DNA of 64,000 bases, taken from contig JANCMB010000001.1 in NCBI GenBank assembly GCA_031317595.1, positions 3,214,468-3,278,467 of the forward strand, in the 5' to 3' direction. A model generated the notes under the pieces. It did no database searches, was not told the origin of the DNA, and saw nothing but the letters and a program-made list of their open reading frames with translations. Below are positions 12,893 to 21,957 of this stretch, piece after piece. How positions within the stretch are numbered: position 1 is the first letter of the stretch; each line of letters opens with the position of its first letter. The position numbers were made by a program, and so were the translations under genes. Origin of the DNA: Glutamicibacter sp. PS. Its GTDB lineage: Bacteria > Actinomycetota > Actinomycetes > Actinomycetales > Micrococcaceae.

Positions 12893-13812
12893 GACATGCG
12901 CTCGACCCAGCGCTGTGGATCGTCGAGCTCCGCGGCATTCGGGAAGTTTTCGCGAGCCGCGAAGATCCGGTTGAACCCCTCGTAGCCCATCGCGTCCACC
13001 GCATGACGCACGAATTTTGCACCGCGCTCATATTGCCGGGCCTTCGCATCCAGGCCTAGGAGCTTACCGATCCACGTCGCCAGCGGCGAACGGTTCTGCC
13101 CACGCGCGGCAAAGCGACGGCGGATTGTCTTGATGCTGCCAATAGTGGTCACGTCGTTCATGACCACCATGGCGTGCCCCTCGAGCACCGACATAATGCA
13201 GGTGAGTTCCCCGACCTCCGAGGAGATCTGCTTGGCCTTCTCGGCCAGCTGCGCCATCGAATGCGTTCCGGAGCCGATGCCCTCGAAAACCTGCTCCAGC
13301 GCCTCGGTGAATACCGACGGGATCCATGGGGCATGTTCGAACTGGAGCCGGTGGGTTTGCTCATGGGTGGCCACCCACAGGTAGAAGTCCCGCGCGTTGA
13401 GGTTCAGCTCGCCGCGGATCTGCGTGATGGTCGGGGCGTTGAGCAGCAGTCGTGGGCCGCTGAAGGGGTCGAATTGCCCCAACACGCGCGTGCTGAGCAC
13501 GGAAATCACGGCGCCCACCTCGGCCCCGGCGATCACCGGCAACGCCGCTGGGACCTTGGGCAACTGCGGCAGCATGGCCTGAATATTCTGGCTCATCGCC
13601 GTGGCCCAGCCGGCCCGGTCGACCACCAAGGTCTGCGCCTGACCGGTGGATTGTAGCCGGGAGATCTCTTCGGCGTGCTGCAACCCGGTCTGCGCGGCCT
13701 CCCGCAAGCCGGCGACGATCTGCGCGGCCTCGGTGGCGCTCACCATAGGGCCCGCGGGAATCAGCCCCTTGGCGGTTCTCAGCGCCAGCTCCCAGTCGAT
13801 CCACTGCGTCAT
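12889..13812 (-). CDS. Zinc-dependent metalloprotease (DUF2342 family)
   Basis: 307 residues, cytoplasmic, no signal peptide. Contains a gluzincin-like HEQTHRLQFEHAPW motif near residue 144 (HExxH), consistent with a metal-binding site. The family is annotated in databases as a zinc-dependent metalloprotease or, from context in mycobacteria, as coenzyme F420 biosynthesis-associated; no substrate is established. AAGGAG stands 5 nt before ATG 13812. The gene lies 9 nt after dacB and overlaps tilS by 4 nt, the order usual in actinobacteria. Confidence 0.88.
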   Translation of the reverse strand: MTQWIDWELALRTAKGLIPAGPMVSATEAAQIVAGLREAAQTGLQHAEEISRLQSTGQAQTLVVDRAGWATAMSQNIQAMLPQLPKVPAALPVIAGAEVGAVISVLSTRVLGQFDPFSGPRLLLNAPTITQIRGELNLNARDFYLWVATHEQTHRLQFEHAPWIPSVFTEALEQVFEGIGSGTHSMAQLAEKAKQISSEVGELTCIMSVLEGHAMVVMNDVTTIGSIKTIRRRFAARGQNRSPLATWIGKLLGLDAKARQYERGAKFVRHAVDAMGYEGFNRIFAARENFPNAAELDDPQRWVERMS

Positions 13813-13821
13813 AGCTACTCC

Positions 13822-15180
13822 TTAGGGTCGGCAGCCGCAGGCATGTATCGCCCTTACGGCTTGGTCGATGGTCTGCTTATGCGGTGCCAGGGCTCCGTCG
13901 GGATGTGCGGCGAAAATACTAAAGGCCAGCAAGCGCCCGTCGGCGGTCAGGGTCATTCCGGTCAGCGTAGCAACCCCGGCCAGTGAGCCGGTCTTCGCGC
14001 GCACCTGACCCTGCGAGGCGTCGTCGGTAAAACGCTGGCGCAAGGTGCCGTTGTAGCCACCAACCGGCAGCGAATACACCAATTCACGCAGCTCCGGCTT
14101 TGGGCTAACGGCCGCCGCACGCAGCAACGCGGTGAGCGAGGCCGGGGAAATCTTGTTCTTGGCCGCTAGTCCACTGGCGTCGACGAGGCTAAGCTCACTG
14201 GCCCCATGGGCGGCAGCGACCGCCTGAACGGCGGCTCCGGCCTGGGCCGGGTCCATTCCGCGTTCGACGGCCACAAGCCGGCCCATGGATTCGGTCAGAT
14301 AGTTATCCGAAACCAACAGCATGTAATTGATTTGTTCGCGCAAGGGTGCGGAGAGCACTCGAGCGATCTCCTCACCGCCCTGGCGCGCCCCGCGTTCACC
14401 GCGGTGGACCTTCACTTTGAGCTGTGCGGCGAAACTGTCAAGCACCCGAGCGGCGGCATCCTGCGAATAGGCCGATCGTGTGTTCTCGGTGTCACGGCCC
14501 GCGTAGAGCGCAATGGGATATACCGGGGCAATGTTGTTCGAGGTGAACAGGGATTTATCCCAATCCTTATTGGTGTGCGCGGCGCCGAAGAGCGAGTCGT
14601 CTAAGACCAGCTCCACCTCGCCGATTCCACGGTCGGCAAGCACCTGATCTACCTGTTCGGCTAGGGTCTGCAATCCGGCGTAACCCTTCGGATGCGCCGG
14701 ATCGGAGGGGCCGGCGCCTAAGAGGACATCGCCGCCGCCGTGCAAGACCAGGGTGTTGCCCTCAAGCGTCACGGTGGTCGCAAGTTGGCGCTGTCCGCCT
14801 AGGGTGTCCAAGGCGGCGATCGCGGTAGCTACCTTCAGGCTGGAAGCTGGAGTTCCGGGCTGTTCGCCGTTCCGGTTGTACAGCACCTCACCGCTGGCCA
14901 CATCCACCACCAGCGCGGTGAACGAGGTTTTGTCGGGCTTGGTCGCCAAGATGGCGTCGAGTTGCGCGGTAAGCAGCGCCTGATCCGGTTTCGGAGCCTG
15001 CGGGTCCAGGTCTGTGACCTGCGTACTCGGCGTGTCGGGAAGGGCTGCGCTGGCCGCGGTAAACGCGCCGGCGGGCTCTCCGGTGAACACGCGGGGCGTG
15101 AGGACCATGGCCGCGATCATGGCAATTAGCGCCACGACGGCCGCCAACAATGTTAACGCCCGTTCAACGGCAGTGTTCAT
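13822..15180 (-). CDS. dacB: D-alanyl-D-alanine carboxypeptidase/endopeptidase (PBP4 family)
   Basis: 452 residues, peptidase family S13. Trims or cleaves peptidoglycan peptides outside the cell. Seen: N-terminal membrane anchor (about 10-30), SxxK active-site motif in ASSLKVATAI (about residue 117), SxN as SDNYL, and KTG as AKTGSL, all in order. AAGGGA is well placed before ATG 15180. It is the first gene of the minus-strand cluster running to panC and is divergent from ppa across 95 bp. The actinobacterial dacB - metalloprotease - tilS order is conserved. Confidence 0.94.
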   Translation of the reverse strand: MNTAVERALTLLAAVVALIAMIAAMVLTPRVFTGEPAGAFTAASAALPDTPSTQVTDLDPQAPKPDQALLTAQLDAILATKPDKTSFTALVVDVASGEVLYNRNGEQPGTPASSLKVATAIAALDTLGGQRQLATTVTLEGNTLVLHGGGDVLLGAGPSDPAHPKGYAGLQTLAEQVDQVLADRGIGEVELVLDDSLFGAAHTNKDWDKSLFTSNNIAPVYPIALYAGRDTENTRSAYSQDAAARVLDSFAAQLKVKVHRGERGARQGGEEIARVLSAPLREQINYMLLVSDNYLTESMGRLVAVERGMDPAQAGAAVQAVAAAHGASELSLVDASGLAAKNKISPASLTALLRAAAVSPKPELRELVYSLPVGGYNGTLRQRFTDDASQGQVRAKTGSLAGVATLTGMTLTADGRLLAFSIFAAHPDGALAPHKQTIDQAVRAIHACGCRP

Positions 15181-15275
15181 GGGTCCCTTTCAGCGCCCGG
15201 CGGGCAACGCGGAGTACGAATCAGCGATAATCTTAACGACGGATACCCCTAAGACTAGTAGAGGAGTGCGCTTAG

Positions 15276-15755
15276 ATGAGCCACGACGTCACCATCGAGA
15301 TCCCCACCGGATCGCGCGTCAAGTACGAGATCGATCACGAAACCCACCGCCTGCGCCTGGACCGTGTGCTGTTCACTCCGATGCAGTACCCGACCCACTA
15401 CGGCTACTTCGATAACACCCTAGGCGAGGACGGCGATCCGCTGGACGCCATGGTGTACATCCCGGGTGTGGACCTGATTCCAGGTGTTGTCGTGGAGGCC
15501 CGCCCGATCGGCGTATTCAACATGACCGACGATGGCGGTGGAGATGCCAAGCTACTCTGCGTTCCGGCCGATAAGCGCTTCGACCACATCAAGGAACTCG
15601 AGGATATCGACGAGTGGCTGATCAAGGAGATCGAGCACTTCTTCACCCGTTACAAGGATCTTGAGCCGGGCAAGTGGGTCAAGGCCGAGGGCTGGGAGGG
15701 CCGCGAGGCTGCCGAGGCAGAGCTGGCCCGCTCCATCGAGCGTTTCAAGGGCTAA
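15276..15755 (+). CDS. ppa: Inorganic pyrophosphatase
   Basis: 159 residues, family I soluble pyrophosphatase that hydrolyses PPi to drive biosynthesis. Seen: substrate-site segment [23 protein letters not shown], and the metal-binding DGDPLDAMV block. GAGGAG lies about 10 nt before ATG 15276. Single gene, closed by a strong hairpin terminator immediately after the stop. Confidence 0.97.
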   Translation: MSHDVTIEIPTGSRVKYEIDHETHRLRLDRVLFTPMQYPTHYGYFDNTLGEDGDPLDAMVYIPGVDLIPGVVVEARPIGVFNMTDDGGGDAKLLCVPADKRFDHIKELEDIDEWLIKEIEHFFTRYKDLEPGKWVKAEGWEGREAAEAELARSIERFKG

Positions 15756-15762
15756 GGACAAT

Positions 15763-15798
15763 ATTCAGGGCGACACCCAAACGGGTGTCGCCCTGAAT
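15763..15798 (+). terminator. Bidirectional terminator between ppa and the AnsP-like permease
   Basis: A perfect 16-bp stem (left arm 15763-15778, right arm 15783-15798, loop AAAC) rich in GC, followed by TATTTAA. It lies between two convergent genes and can serve both, 8 nt after the ppa stop. Confidence 0.85.
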
Positions 15799-15818
15799 TA
15801 TTTAAGCGGCCAGTAGCC

Positions 15819-17315
15819 TCAGTGAGAATCGACCAGCGGCAGATCCGAACTGCCTTGTTGCTCGCGCAGGGCCGCCAGCTGCGCCACGCGGCCTCGGCAA
15901 CCGTACCAACCCCAGATCATGAGGGGTACGAGCAAGACCACCGTGGCGACGATAGTCCAGGTGCCGATCGGGTTATCGAAAGCCATCAGCACCAGAACCA
16001 GCGCGAGGAACCCGAGCACGACCCACCCGGTGACCAGCCCGCCGGGCAACTGGTAGTTCGGGCGCTGCGCCAGGCCGCGGCGTGCCAGCCACACGAGTTT
16101 CATTTGGCACATCACGATCATGGCCCATGAGCCGATAATGCCCACCGAGGCCAGATTCAAGACGATGAGGAAGGCCTGTTCGGGGACCAGTGCGTTGAGC
16201 ACGACGCCCAGCAGGGAGACCGCCGAGGTAATCAGAATGCCGCCGTAGGGCACGCCCTGATTGGTCATCCTTGAGGCAAAGGCCGGTGCTGAGCCGGCCA
16301 TGGCCATTGAGCGCAGAATACGTCCCGTGGAATACATGCCGGCGTTCAGCGAGCTCATCGCGGCGGTCAACACGACCAGGTTCATGATGATGTCGGTGCC
16401 CTCAATGCCTGTGCTGGCGAAGAAGGTGACGAAGGGCGATTCATCGGCCTTGTATGCGGTAAAAGGCAACAGCAGGCACAGCAGGACCAACGATCCGACG
16501 TAGAAGACGCCGATGCGCAGCAGCACGGTGTTGACCGCGCGCGGGATCAACTTACGCGCGTCCTTGGTCTCGCCGGCCGTCGTGCCGATCAGCTCGATGG
16601 CGGCGTAGGCAAAGATCACGCCCTGCACGGCGATCAGCCCGGGCAGCAGACCGGTGGGGAAAATCCCGCCGTTATCGGTGATCAGCGAGAAACCAACCTG
16701 TTGGCCCTCGACCGGGGTGCCGAAGATGACCATCCAGATGCCCACCACGAGGAAGGCGACCAGGGTGCCCACCTTAATGACCGAGAACCAGAATTCCATC
16801 TCGCCGAAAAGCTTTACCGAGACGAGGTTCAGCACCGTCACCAGAAGTAGCGCGATGAGCGTATAGGCCCACTGCGGGATCGCGGCGAAAACCACGGAGT
16901 ACGTTCCGAAAAAGTCCATGTAGAGGGCCACCGCCGTGACATCGACAACGGCGGTCATCACCCAGTTCATCCAGTACAGCCAGCCGGATGCATAGGCAGC
17001 CTTTTCACCGAAGAATTCGCGGGCGTAGGAGACGAACGACCCACTGGCCGGCCGATACACCACGAGTTCGCCCAGGGCGCGAAGGATGGCATAGGCGGCG
17101 ATACCGCACACGATGTAGGTGATGATGATCGACGGTCCGGCGGTGCGTAGCGCCCCGCCGGCGCCCATGAACAGTCCGGTACCGATGGCGCCGCCAATCG
17201 CGATCATCTGAATCTGCCGGGCGCTGAGCCCGTGCTGGTAGCCGCGGTCTTCGCCGGTCTGCCAGGCAGACGGACGTGCGGGCTGCGTCCGTTCTCGTGG
17301 GCTGGAGTCATGCAT
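15819..17315 (-). CDS. ansP: Amino-acid permease, L-asparagine permease-like
   Basis: 498 residues, APC superfamily with about 12 membrane helices. Seen: RQIQMIAIGGAIGTGLFMGAG at the first helix, LRALGELVVYRPASGSFVSYAREFFGEKA, GEMEFWFSVIKV, HLITDNGG-like GFSLITDNGGIFP and SSLNAGMYSTGRILRSMAM. By memory these match E. coli and Salmonella AnsP closely. ATG 17315 is preferred because a purine-rich site (GAAGGAAAGG) precedes it; the frame opens at 17378. Divergent from a PucR regulator 112 bp away, which probably controls it. Asparagine is the best guess for substrate, but related permeases carry GABA, proline or other amino acids. Confidence 0.82.
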   Translation of the reverse strand: MHDSSPRERTQPARPSAWQTGEDRGYQHGLSARQIQMIAIGGAIGTGLFMGAGGALRTAGPSIIITYIVCGIAAYAILRALGELVVYRPASGSFVSYAREFFGEKAAYASGWLYWMNWVMTAVVDVTAVALYMDFFGTYSVVFAAIPQWAYTLIALLLVTVLNLVSVKLFGEMEFWFSVIKVGTLVAFLVVGIWMVIFGTPVEGQQVGFSLITDNGGIFPTGLLPGLIAVQGVIFAYAAIELIGTTAGETKDARKLIPRAVNTVLLRIGVFYVGSLVLLCLLLPFTAYKADESPFVTFFASTGIEGTDIIMNLVVLTAAMSSLNAGMYSTGRILRSMAMAGSAPAFASRMTNQGVPYGGILITSAVSLLGVVLNALVPEQAFLIVLNLASVGIIGSWAMIVMCQMKLVWLARRGLAQRPNYQLPGGLVTGWVVLGFLALVLVLMAFDNPIGTWTIVATVVLLVPLMIWGWYGCRGRVAQLAALREQQGSSDLPLVDSH

Positions 17316-17415
17316 GGGGTGCGGGCCTTTCCTTCGGATCGCGGTGATGCGAGTCACTGAATGGTCAGCAGTCAGCATAGGTGAAATGTATATGGTTCAT
17401 TTTGTAACTTTCCCC

Positions 17416-17421
17416 TAAACT
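17416..17421 (+). promoter_or_regulatory. -10 box of leaderless pucR-like mRNA
   Basis: TAAACT ends 6 nt before the ATG at 17428 and there is no Shine-Dalgarno sequence, so the message is probably leaderless. Confidence 0.5.
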
Positions 17422-17427
17422 CAGCTC

Positions 17428-19056
17428 ATGAGTTCATGGAATTCACCAAGCGCTCCCCGCGATGACGCCGGTGCGCCGGTTACCGTTACCGACCTCATCG
17501 CCGCCCTGGGTCATGACAATGTGCAACTGCTAAACCCGCAAACTACTGGTCACCCGGTGGTTACCGGCACCGAGTTCGCCGACACCTCGGCACCGCTGGG
17601 CACCGATCCGGGCATGCTCTTCTATATCACTTCGGCCCACTCCCTAGGATTTAGCGTCGGTGGCGGGCTCGATAACATGTTGCAGCGCGCCGCAGCAGCC
17701 AACGCCAGCGCCGTGGGACTCAAGGCGCCGCCCCAAGACATCCCTACGCTAGCCATGCTCGGCGAGCGCGCCGGAGTACCGATCCTCCTGCTGGCCGACT
17801 CCATTCCGTGGCGGTACCTAGATGCGATGATCTCGGGCGCGCTAGGGGAACGCGATTGGCAGGGCCGGCCCATGGGGCACGGCAGCGGCTCACTACACGA
17901 TCTGGTCAACTCATTAGCCAGTCACTTCGGCGGGGCGGTCTCCATCGAGGATCTCGGGCGGGCCATACTGGCTTACTCCACGCACCCGGGCCAGCTGATC
18001 GACCCGTTGCGCACCGAAGGCATCCTGAGCCGTCAGGCCACGGATTCACCTCATAACAATGCACGCTACCGGGAAGTTCTGCGCGCCGACGGACCACTGT
18101 GCTTCCCCGGCGATGGAAACCAACTACCCCGCACGGCCATTGCCGTGCGCTCCGGCACCATTAATTTGGGCAGCATCTGGGTGATCCGCACCACTGACTC
18201 ACCGCTAAATGACACGGACCATCGGGCACTGAGCGCCGCCGCGGTCTCCGCCGCGGGATTGATCATGGAGTCAACACGGCGTAGCACCGAAAGTAACCGC
18301 ACCCGCACCGAAGCCATCCGCAAGTTGCTGAGCGCCGAGGCTTTGAGTTCGGCGGAACTCGACGAATTACGTATCCAGCCCGGCACACCCCTACGCCTGC
18401 TGGCCTTCGAGGTGCTCTCGGCCGCCGTGCCACCTCTGATCATCGACCAAATTCGGGCCCTGCTCGGCCGCACCTTTACCGCCATGCTGGGCGCCACCAC
18501 CATCATCACCGCCGGACACAGGTTCTATGCCCTCTGCCAACCGCGCGATCATCAGTTACCGGCCCGTCTGGCCAGGATGGCCGTCGATCAGGTGCGCGCG
18601 GCCGTTGGGCAGAACCTCAGCGCGGCTCTGGGCTCACCGGTGGCCGATATCGCGGATTTCACCGCGGCCCGCGCAGAGATCGATGAAATTCTCGACGCCC
18701 ACCTAGCCACCGAGCAGGAACCGGTGGTCAGCGCCGAGTCCTCCCGCCCCACCTTGATGCTGCGAGCCATCGAACGCACCCTGGCCCACACTTCGTGGCT
18801 CCGCAGTGAACCCATTGAGTCGCTCTTGGAGCACGATAACCGGCAGGGCACAGACTTCGCGCGTAACGTCTTGGCCTGGCTGCGCGCAAATGGCAACTAT
18901 GCCCAGGCCGCGCGCGATCTGAACGTGCACGAGAACACCGTGCGCTACCGGCTTCGCCGCGCCGCGGAGCAATTCAACCTGCAGCTCGAGAAACCGGAGC
19001 AGCGGCTGATGGCGTGGACCCAACTTCAGGTGGTGGCCCTCCACAAGGACTTGTAG
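17428..19056 (+). CDS. PucR-family transcriptional regulator
   Basis: 542 residues. The N-terminal sensor region contains a PucR-like segment (residues about 10-130) and a middle CdaR/GAF-like region. The C-terminal PucR helix-turn-helix is clear: residues 490-515 read NYAQAARDLNVHENTVRYRL, the family hallmark. PucR proteins are activators of purine, amino-acid or polyamine use. The gene sits between an AnsP-like permease (divergent) and a large Orn/Lys/Arg decarboxylase (same strand, 124 bp downstream), so one or both are likely targets; the ligand is not known. Start supported by a TAAACT box 6 nt upstream. Confidence 0.88.
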   Translation: MSSWNSPSAPRDDAGAPVTVTDLIAALGHDNVQLLNPQTTGHPVVTGTEFADTSAPLGTDPGMLFYITSAHSLGFSVGGGLDNMLQRAAAANASAVGLKAPPQDIPTLAMLGERAGVPILLLADSIPWRYLDAMISGALGERDWQGRPMGHGSGSLHDLVNSLASHFGGAVSIEDLGRAILAYSTHPGQLIDPLRTEGILSRQATDSPHNNARYREVLRADGPLCFPGDGNQLPRTAIAVRSGTINLGSIWVIRTTDSPLNDTDHRALSAAAVSAAGLIMESTRRSTESNRTRTEAIRKLLSAEALSSAELDELRIQPGTPLRLLAFEVLSAAVPPLIIDQIRALLGRTFTAMLGATTIITAGHRFYALCQPRDHQLPARLARMAVDQVRAAVGQNLSAALGSPVADIADFTAARAEIDEILDAHLATEQEPVVSAESSRPTLMLRAIERTLAHTSWLRSEPIESLLEHDNRQGTDFARNVLAWLRANGNYAQAARDLNVHENTVRYRLRRAAEQFNLQLEKPEQRLMAWTQLQVVALHKDL

Positions 19057-19180
19057 CAATCCACGAAAGCATCCGCCACTCACCGCGCGATCCTACAACT
19101 TTAGACCGTGACCGCGCTGGCACAATGATCTGGTCATCAGGCCGCCCGAGGCTCTCGGGCCACAGTTCAGGAGTGGTTGA

Positions 19181-21361
19181 GTGAAGCTCGAATTCCCCAT
19201 CATGATCGTGTCCAATCAGGCTGGGCAGTCGAATGCCGGGTCTGCCGCATTGGCCGAGCTCTCGGAGTCGCTAACCGCCCTCGATCTCGAGGTAGTGCAT
19301 GTCCCCAGTGCTCATGAAGGCACCATCAGCTCGATGACCAGCCGCGTCTCGGCCGTGATCGTGTCTGACGACGAGCCACAGCCGCTGGTGGACGCCGTGC
19401 GCGAACGCAATGAGCACCTGCCGATCTTCCTCTTCGGCGAGCGCCTGACCGCACGCGTAATCCCTTCCGAGGTGTTGCGCAATGTGCACGGGTTCATCAA
19501 CGCCTACGAGGACACCTCGGAGTTCGTCGCGCGTTCCATCGCCCGCGAAGCCGCTAACTATGTGGCCCAGCTGGCTCCACCGTTCTTCTCCGCACTGATG
19601 CGTTATGCCAACGACGGCGCCTACTCGTGGCACTGCCCGGGGCACTCCGGCGGCACGGCCTTCCTCAAGAGCCCCACCGGCACGCTTTTCCACCAGTTCT
19701 TCGGCGAGAATCTGCTGCGCTCGGATGTTTGCAACGCCGTCGAAGAACTCGGCCAGCTGCTGGACCACACCGGCCCGGTCGCCGAGTCGGAAAAGCGGGC
19801 GGCCCGCACCTTTAACGCCGATCACCTGTATTTCGTCACCAACGGCACCTCCACGTCCAACAAGATCGTCTGGAACTCGATGGTCGGCGCCGGCGATATT
19901 GTGATCGTGGACCGCAACTGCCACAAATCGGTATTGCACGCGATCATCCTCACCGGGGCCATCCCGATCTTCCTGACCCCGACCCGCAACCTCGCCGGCA
20001 TTATCGGCCCCATTCCGCGCAGTGAATTCTCCGCCGAGGCGATTCAGGCGAAAATCGATGCCAACCCGTTCATCACGGATAAAACGCGCAAGCCCAAGAT
20101 CCTGACGATCACGCAGAGCACCTACGACGGCATCATCTACAACGCCGAAGAGATCAAGCACGCCATGGATGGTCGCGTCGAGGCCCTGCACTTCGATGAG
20201 GCCTGGCTGCCCCATGCCGGGTTCCACGAGCTGTACTCCGGTATGCATGCCATTGGGAAGGATCGTCCGCGCGCCAAGGACACCATGGTTTACGCGACCC
20301 AGTCCACCCACAAATTGCTGGCCGGCCTCTCGCAGGCCTCGCAGGTTCTGGTGCAGGAACCCGAGGCCCGTGAGCTGGACCAGACCGTGTTCAACGAGTC
20401 CTTCCTGATGCACACCTCGACCAGCCCGCAGTACGCGATCATCGCCAGTTGCGACGTGTCGGCGGCCATGATGGAAGGCCGCGGCGGGCACGCCCTGGTC
20501 GAGGAGGCCATCACCGAGGCCATGGAGTTCCGCCGTGCGATCATTCGCATCCGTGAGGAACAGGATTGGTGGTTCGACGTATGGGGCCCGGACACCCCGG
20601 CCCGCGAAGGGCTGGCCGCCCGCGAAGAATGGGAGCTAAACGGGGAACAGTCCTGGCATGGTTTCGAGACCGTCGACGACGGCTTCACCATGCTCGATCC
20701 CATCAAGGTCACGGTGATGACCCCGGGCCTGGATGTCAACGGCGTGTACTCGGATACCGGTATTCCGGCGAACATCCTCTCGCACTACTTGGCCGAAAAC
20801 GGCATCGTGGTGGAAAAGACCGGGCTGTACTCGTTCTTCATCCTGTTCACCATCGGCATCACCAAGGGCCGCTGGAATACCATGATTTCCGAGCTGCATC
20901 GCTTCAAGGAAGCCTATGACGCGAACCTTCCGCTGGGCCGGGCCATGCCGAAATTCGCGGCCGAGAACCCACACTACGCGGGCACAGGCCTGCGCGATTT
21001 GTGCCAGCGCATCCACGAGGAATACCGCGCCCACGACGTGGCTCGGCTGACCACGGAGATTTACACCTCGCCGGTACAGGCCGAGATGACTCCGACCGAT
21101 GCTTGGACGGCCATGACCGCGGGCGAGGTCGAGCACGTGCCCCTGGATCGCCTCGAAGGCAGGATCACCGCGGTGCTGTTGACCCCCTACCCACCGGGCA
21201 TCCCGCTGCTGGTCCCGGGCGAACGGATCAACTCCACCATCATGGGCTACCTGCGCTTCGAAGAGCAGTTCAATGCGAAATTCCCGGGATTCGAAACGCT
21301 CACCCACGGGATGACCGAGGCCTCCGGTTCGCAGCCGCGCACCGTGGTCTGCATCCGCTAG
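19181..21361 (+). CDS. Orn/Lys/Arg family decarboxylase
   Basis: 726 residues, full-length fold type I decarboxylase of the AdiA/CadA/SpeC class. N-terminal receiver-like wing domain (1-120), PLP domain with the CPGHSGG and LLDHTGPVAESEKRAA blocks, and the Schiff-base lysine K378 in QSTHKLLAGLSQ, then the C-terminal domain (about 560-726). It removes CO2 from arginine, lysine or ornithine to give agmatine, cadaverine or putrescine. Specificity cannot be decided from sequence alone. GTG start at 19181 with GGAG upstream. A 7-bp hairpin at 19144-19160 lies in its leader. The neighbouring PucR regulator suggests induction by an amino acid or amine. Confidence 0.92.
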   Translation: MKLEFPIMIVSNQAGQSNAGSAALAELSESLTALDLEVVHVPSAHEGTISSMTSRVSAVIVSDDEPQPLVDAVRERNEHLPIFLFGERLTARVIPSEVLRNVHGFINAYEDTSEFVARSIAREAANYVAQLAPPFFSALMRYANDGAYSWHCPGHSGGTAFLKSPTGTLFHQFFGENLLRSDVCNAVEELGQLLDHTGPVAESEKRAARTFNADHLYFVTNGTSTSNKIVWNSMVGAGDIVIVDRNCHKSVLHAIILTGAIPIFLTPTRNLAGIIGPIPRSEFSAEAIQAKIDANPFITDKTRKPKILTITQSTYDGIIYNAEEIKHAMDGRVEALHFDEAWLPHAGFHELYSGMHAIGKDRPRAKDTMVYATQSTHKLLAGLSQASQVLVQEPEARELDQTVFNESFLMHTSTSPQYAIIASCDVSAAMMEGRGGHALVEEAITEAMEFRRAIIRIREEQDWWFDVWGPDTPAREGLAAREEWELNGEQSWHGFETVDDGFTMLDPIKVTVMTPGLDVNGVYSDTGIPANILSHYLAENGIVVEKTGLYSFFILFTIGITKGRWNTMISELHRFKEAYDANLPLGRAMPKFAAENPHYAGTGLRDLCQRIHEEYRAHDVARLTTEIYTSPVQAEMTPTDAWTAMTAGEVEHVPLDRLEGRITAVLLTPYPPGIPLLVPGERINSTIMGYLRFEEQFNAKFPGFETLTHGMTEASGSQPRTVVCIR

Positions 21362-21390
21362 GTGGCCCGCGGCGGTAGCCAACAGCCGCC

Positions 21391-21396
21391 TATAGT
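21391..21396 (+). promoter_or_regulatory. Possible -10 box for the GNAT gene
   Basis: TATAGT in the 95-bp gap between the decarboxylase and the acetyltransferase gene; no convincing -35 is visible. Confidence 0.3.
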
Positions 21397-21456
21397 TGAG
21401 GTGATAGGTGGCATCGCCTTGACTGCCGCCACGGATCGCCCCCTGGAGTACGCGCG

Positions 21457-21957
21457 ATGATCGCACACCTCGACCTGCCGGTAGACCTGCCGAAGAATGA
21501 GCTGCGGCTACGCCGCGCGGTAAGCGAAGATCTCGGCGCTCTTCTGCGGTTGCTCTCCGACGATCCGATCAGCGCGGCGCGTGGTGACGCGAAGGATCGT
21601 ATGGACCGTGCCGCCTACGCGGCGGCGCTGGAGGAAATCATCGGCGATCCGGCCAACGACCAGCTGGTGGTGGAGCACCACGGCGAACTGGTGGCCATGA
21701 TGCAGGTGACACGCACCCCGGGGCTGGCCCGGGGTGGTTCCTGTCGGTTGACCCTCGAGGCGGTCCGAGTCGCCTCTCACCGCCGCTCACTGGGCATCGG
21801 CACGCAACTGATGCGTTGGGCCATCGATGTGGCCGCCGTGGCTTGCGGCGCTTCATTGGTGCAGTTGACCTCCGATGCCGCTCGTACCGATGCGCACCGC
21901 TTCTACACGCGGTTGGGCTTCACCGCCTCGCATACCGGGTTCAAATACCGCATCTAG
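21457..21957 (+). CDS. GNAT-family N-acetyltransferase
   Basis: 166 residues with one GNAT fold (Gcn5-related). Seen: LRRAVSEDLGALLRLLSDD at the start, ALRVASHRRSLGIGTQLMRWAI-like acetyl-CoA loop (HRRSLGIGTQLM, R/Q-x-x-G-x-G/A at about 109-120) and the C-terminal DAHRFYTRLGFTASHTGFKY typical of small-molecule acetyltransferases. Substrate unknown. CTGGAG lies upstream of ATG 21457. It may belong to the decarboxylase transcript, or use its own promoter. Its stop shares CTAG with convergent rmuC. Confidence 0.88.
   Translation: MIAHLDLPVDLPKNELRLRRAVSEDLGALLRLLSDDPISAARGDAKDRMDRAAYAAALEEIIGDPANDQLVVEHHGELVAMMQVTRTPGLARGGSCRLTLEAVRVASHRRSLGIGTQLMRWAIDVAAVACGASLVQLTSDAARTDAHRFYTRLGFTASHTGFKYRI

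Noticed and set aside
19144-19160. Hairpin GCCCGAG...CTCGGGC considered as a pucR terminator
   Set aside because: No T-run follows, and the decarboxylase ribosome site lies just after it.
19271-20491. Long minus-strand open frame (406 codons) opposite the Orn/Lys/Arg decarboxylase
   Set aside because: The plus strand carries a complete conserved enzyme with intact motifs; the reverse frame is a GC-skewed shadow.
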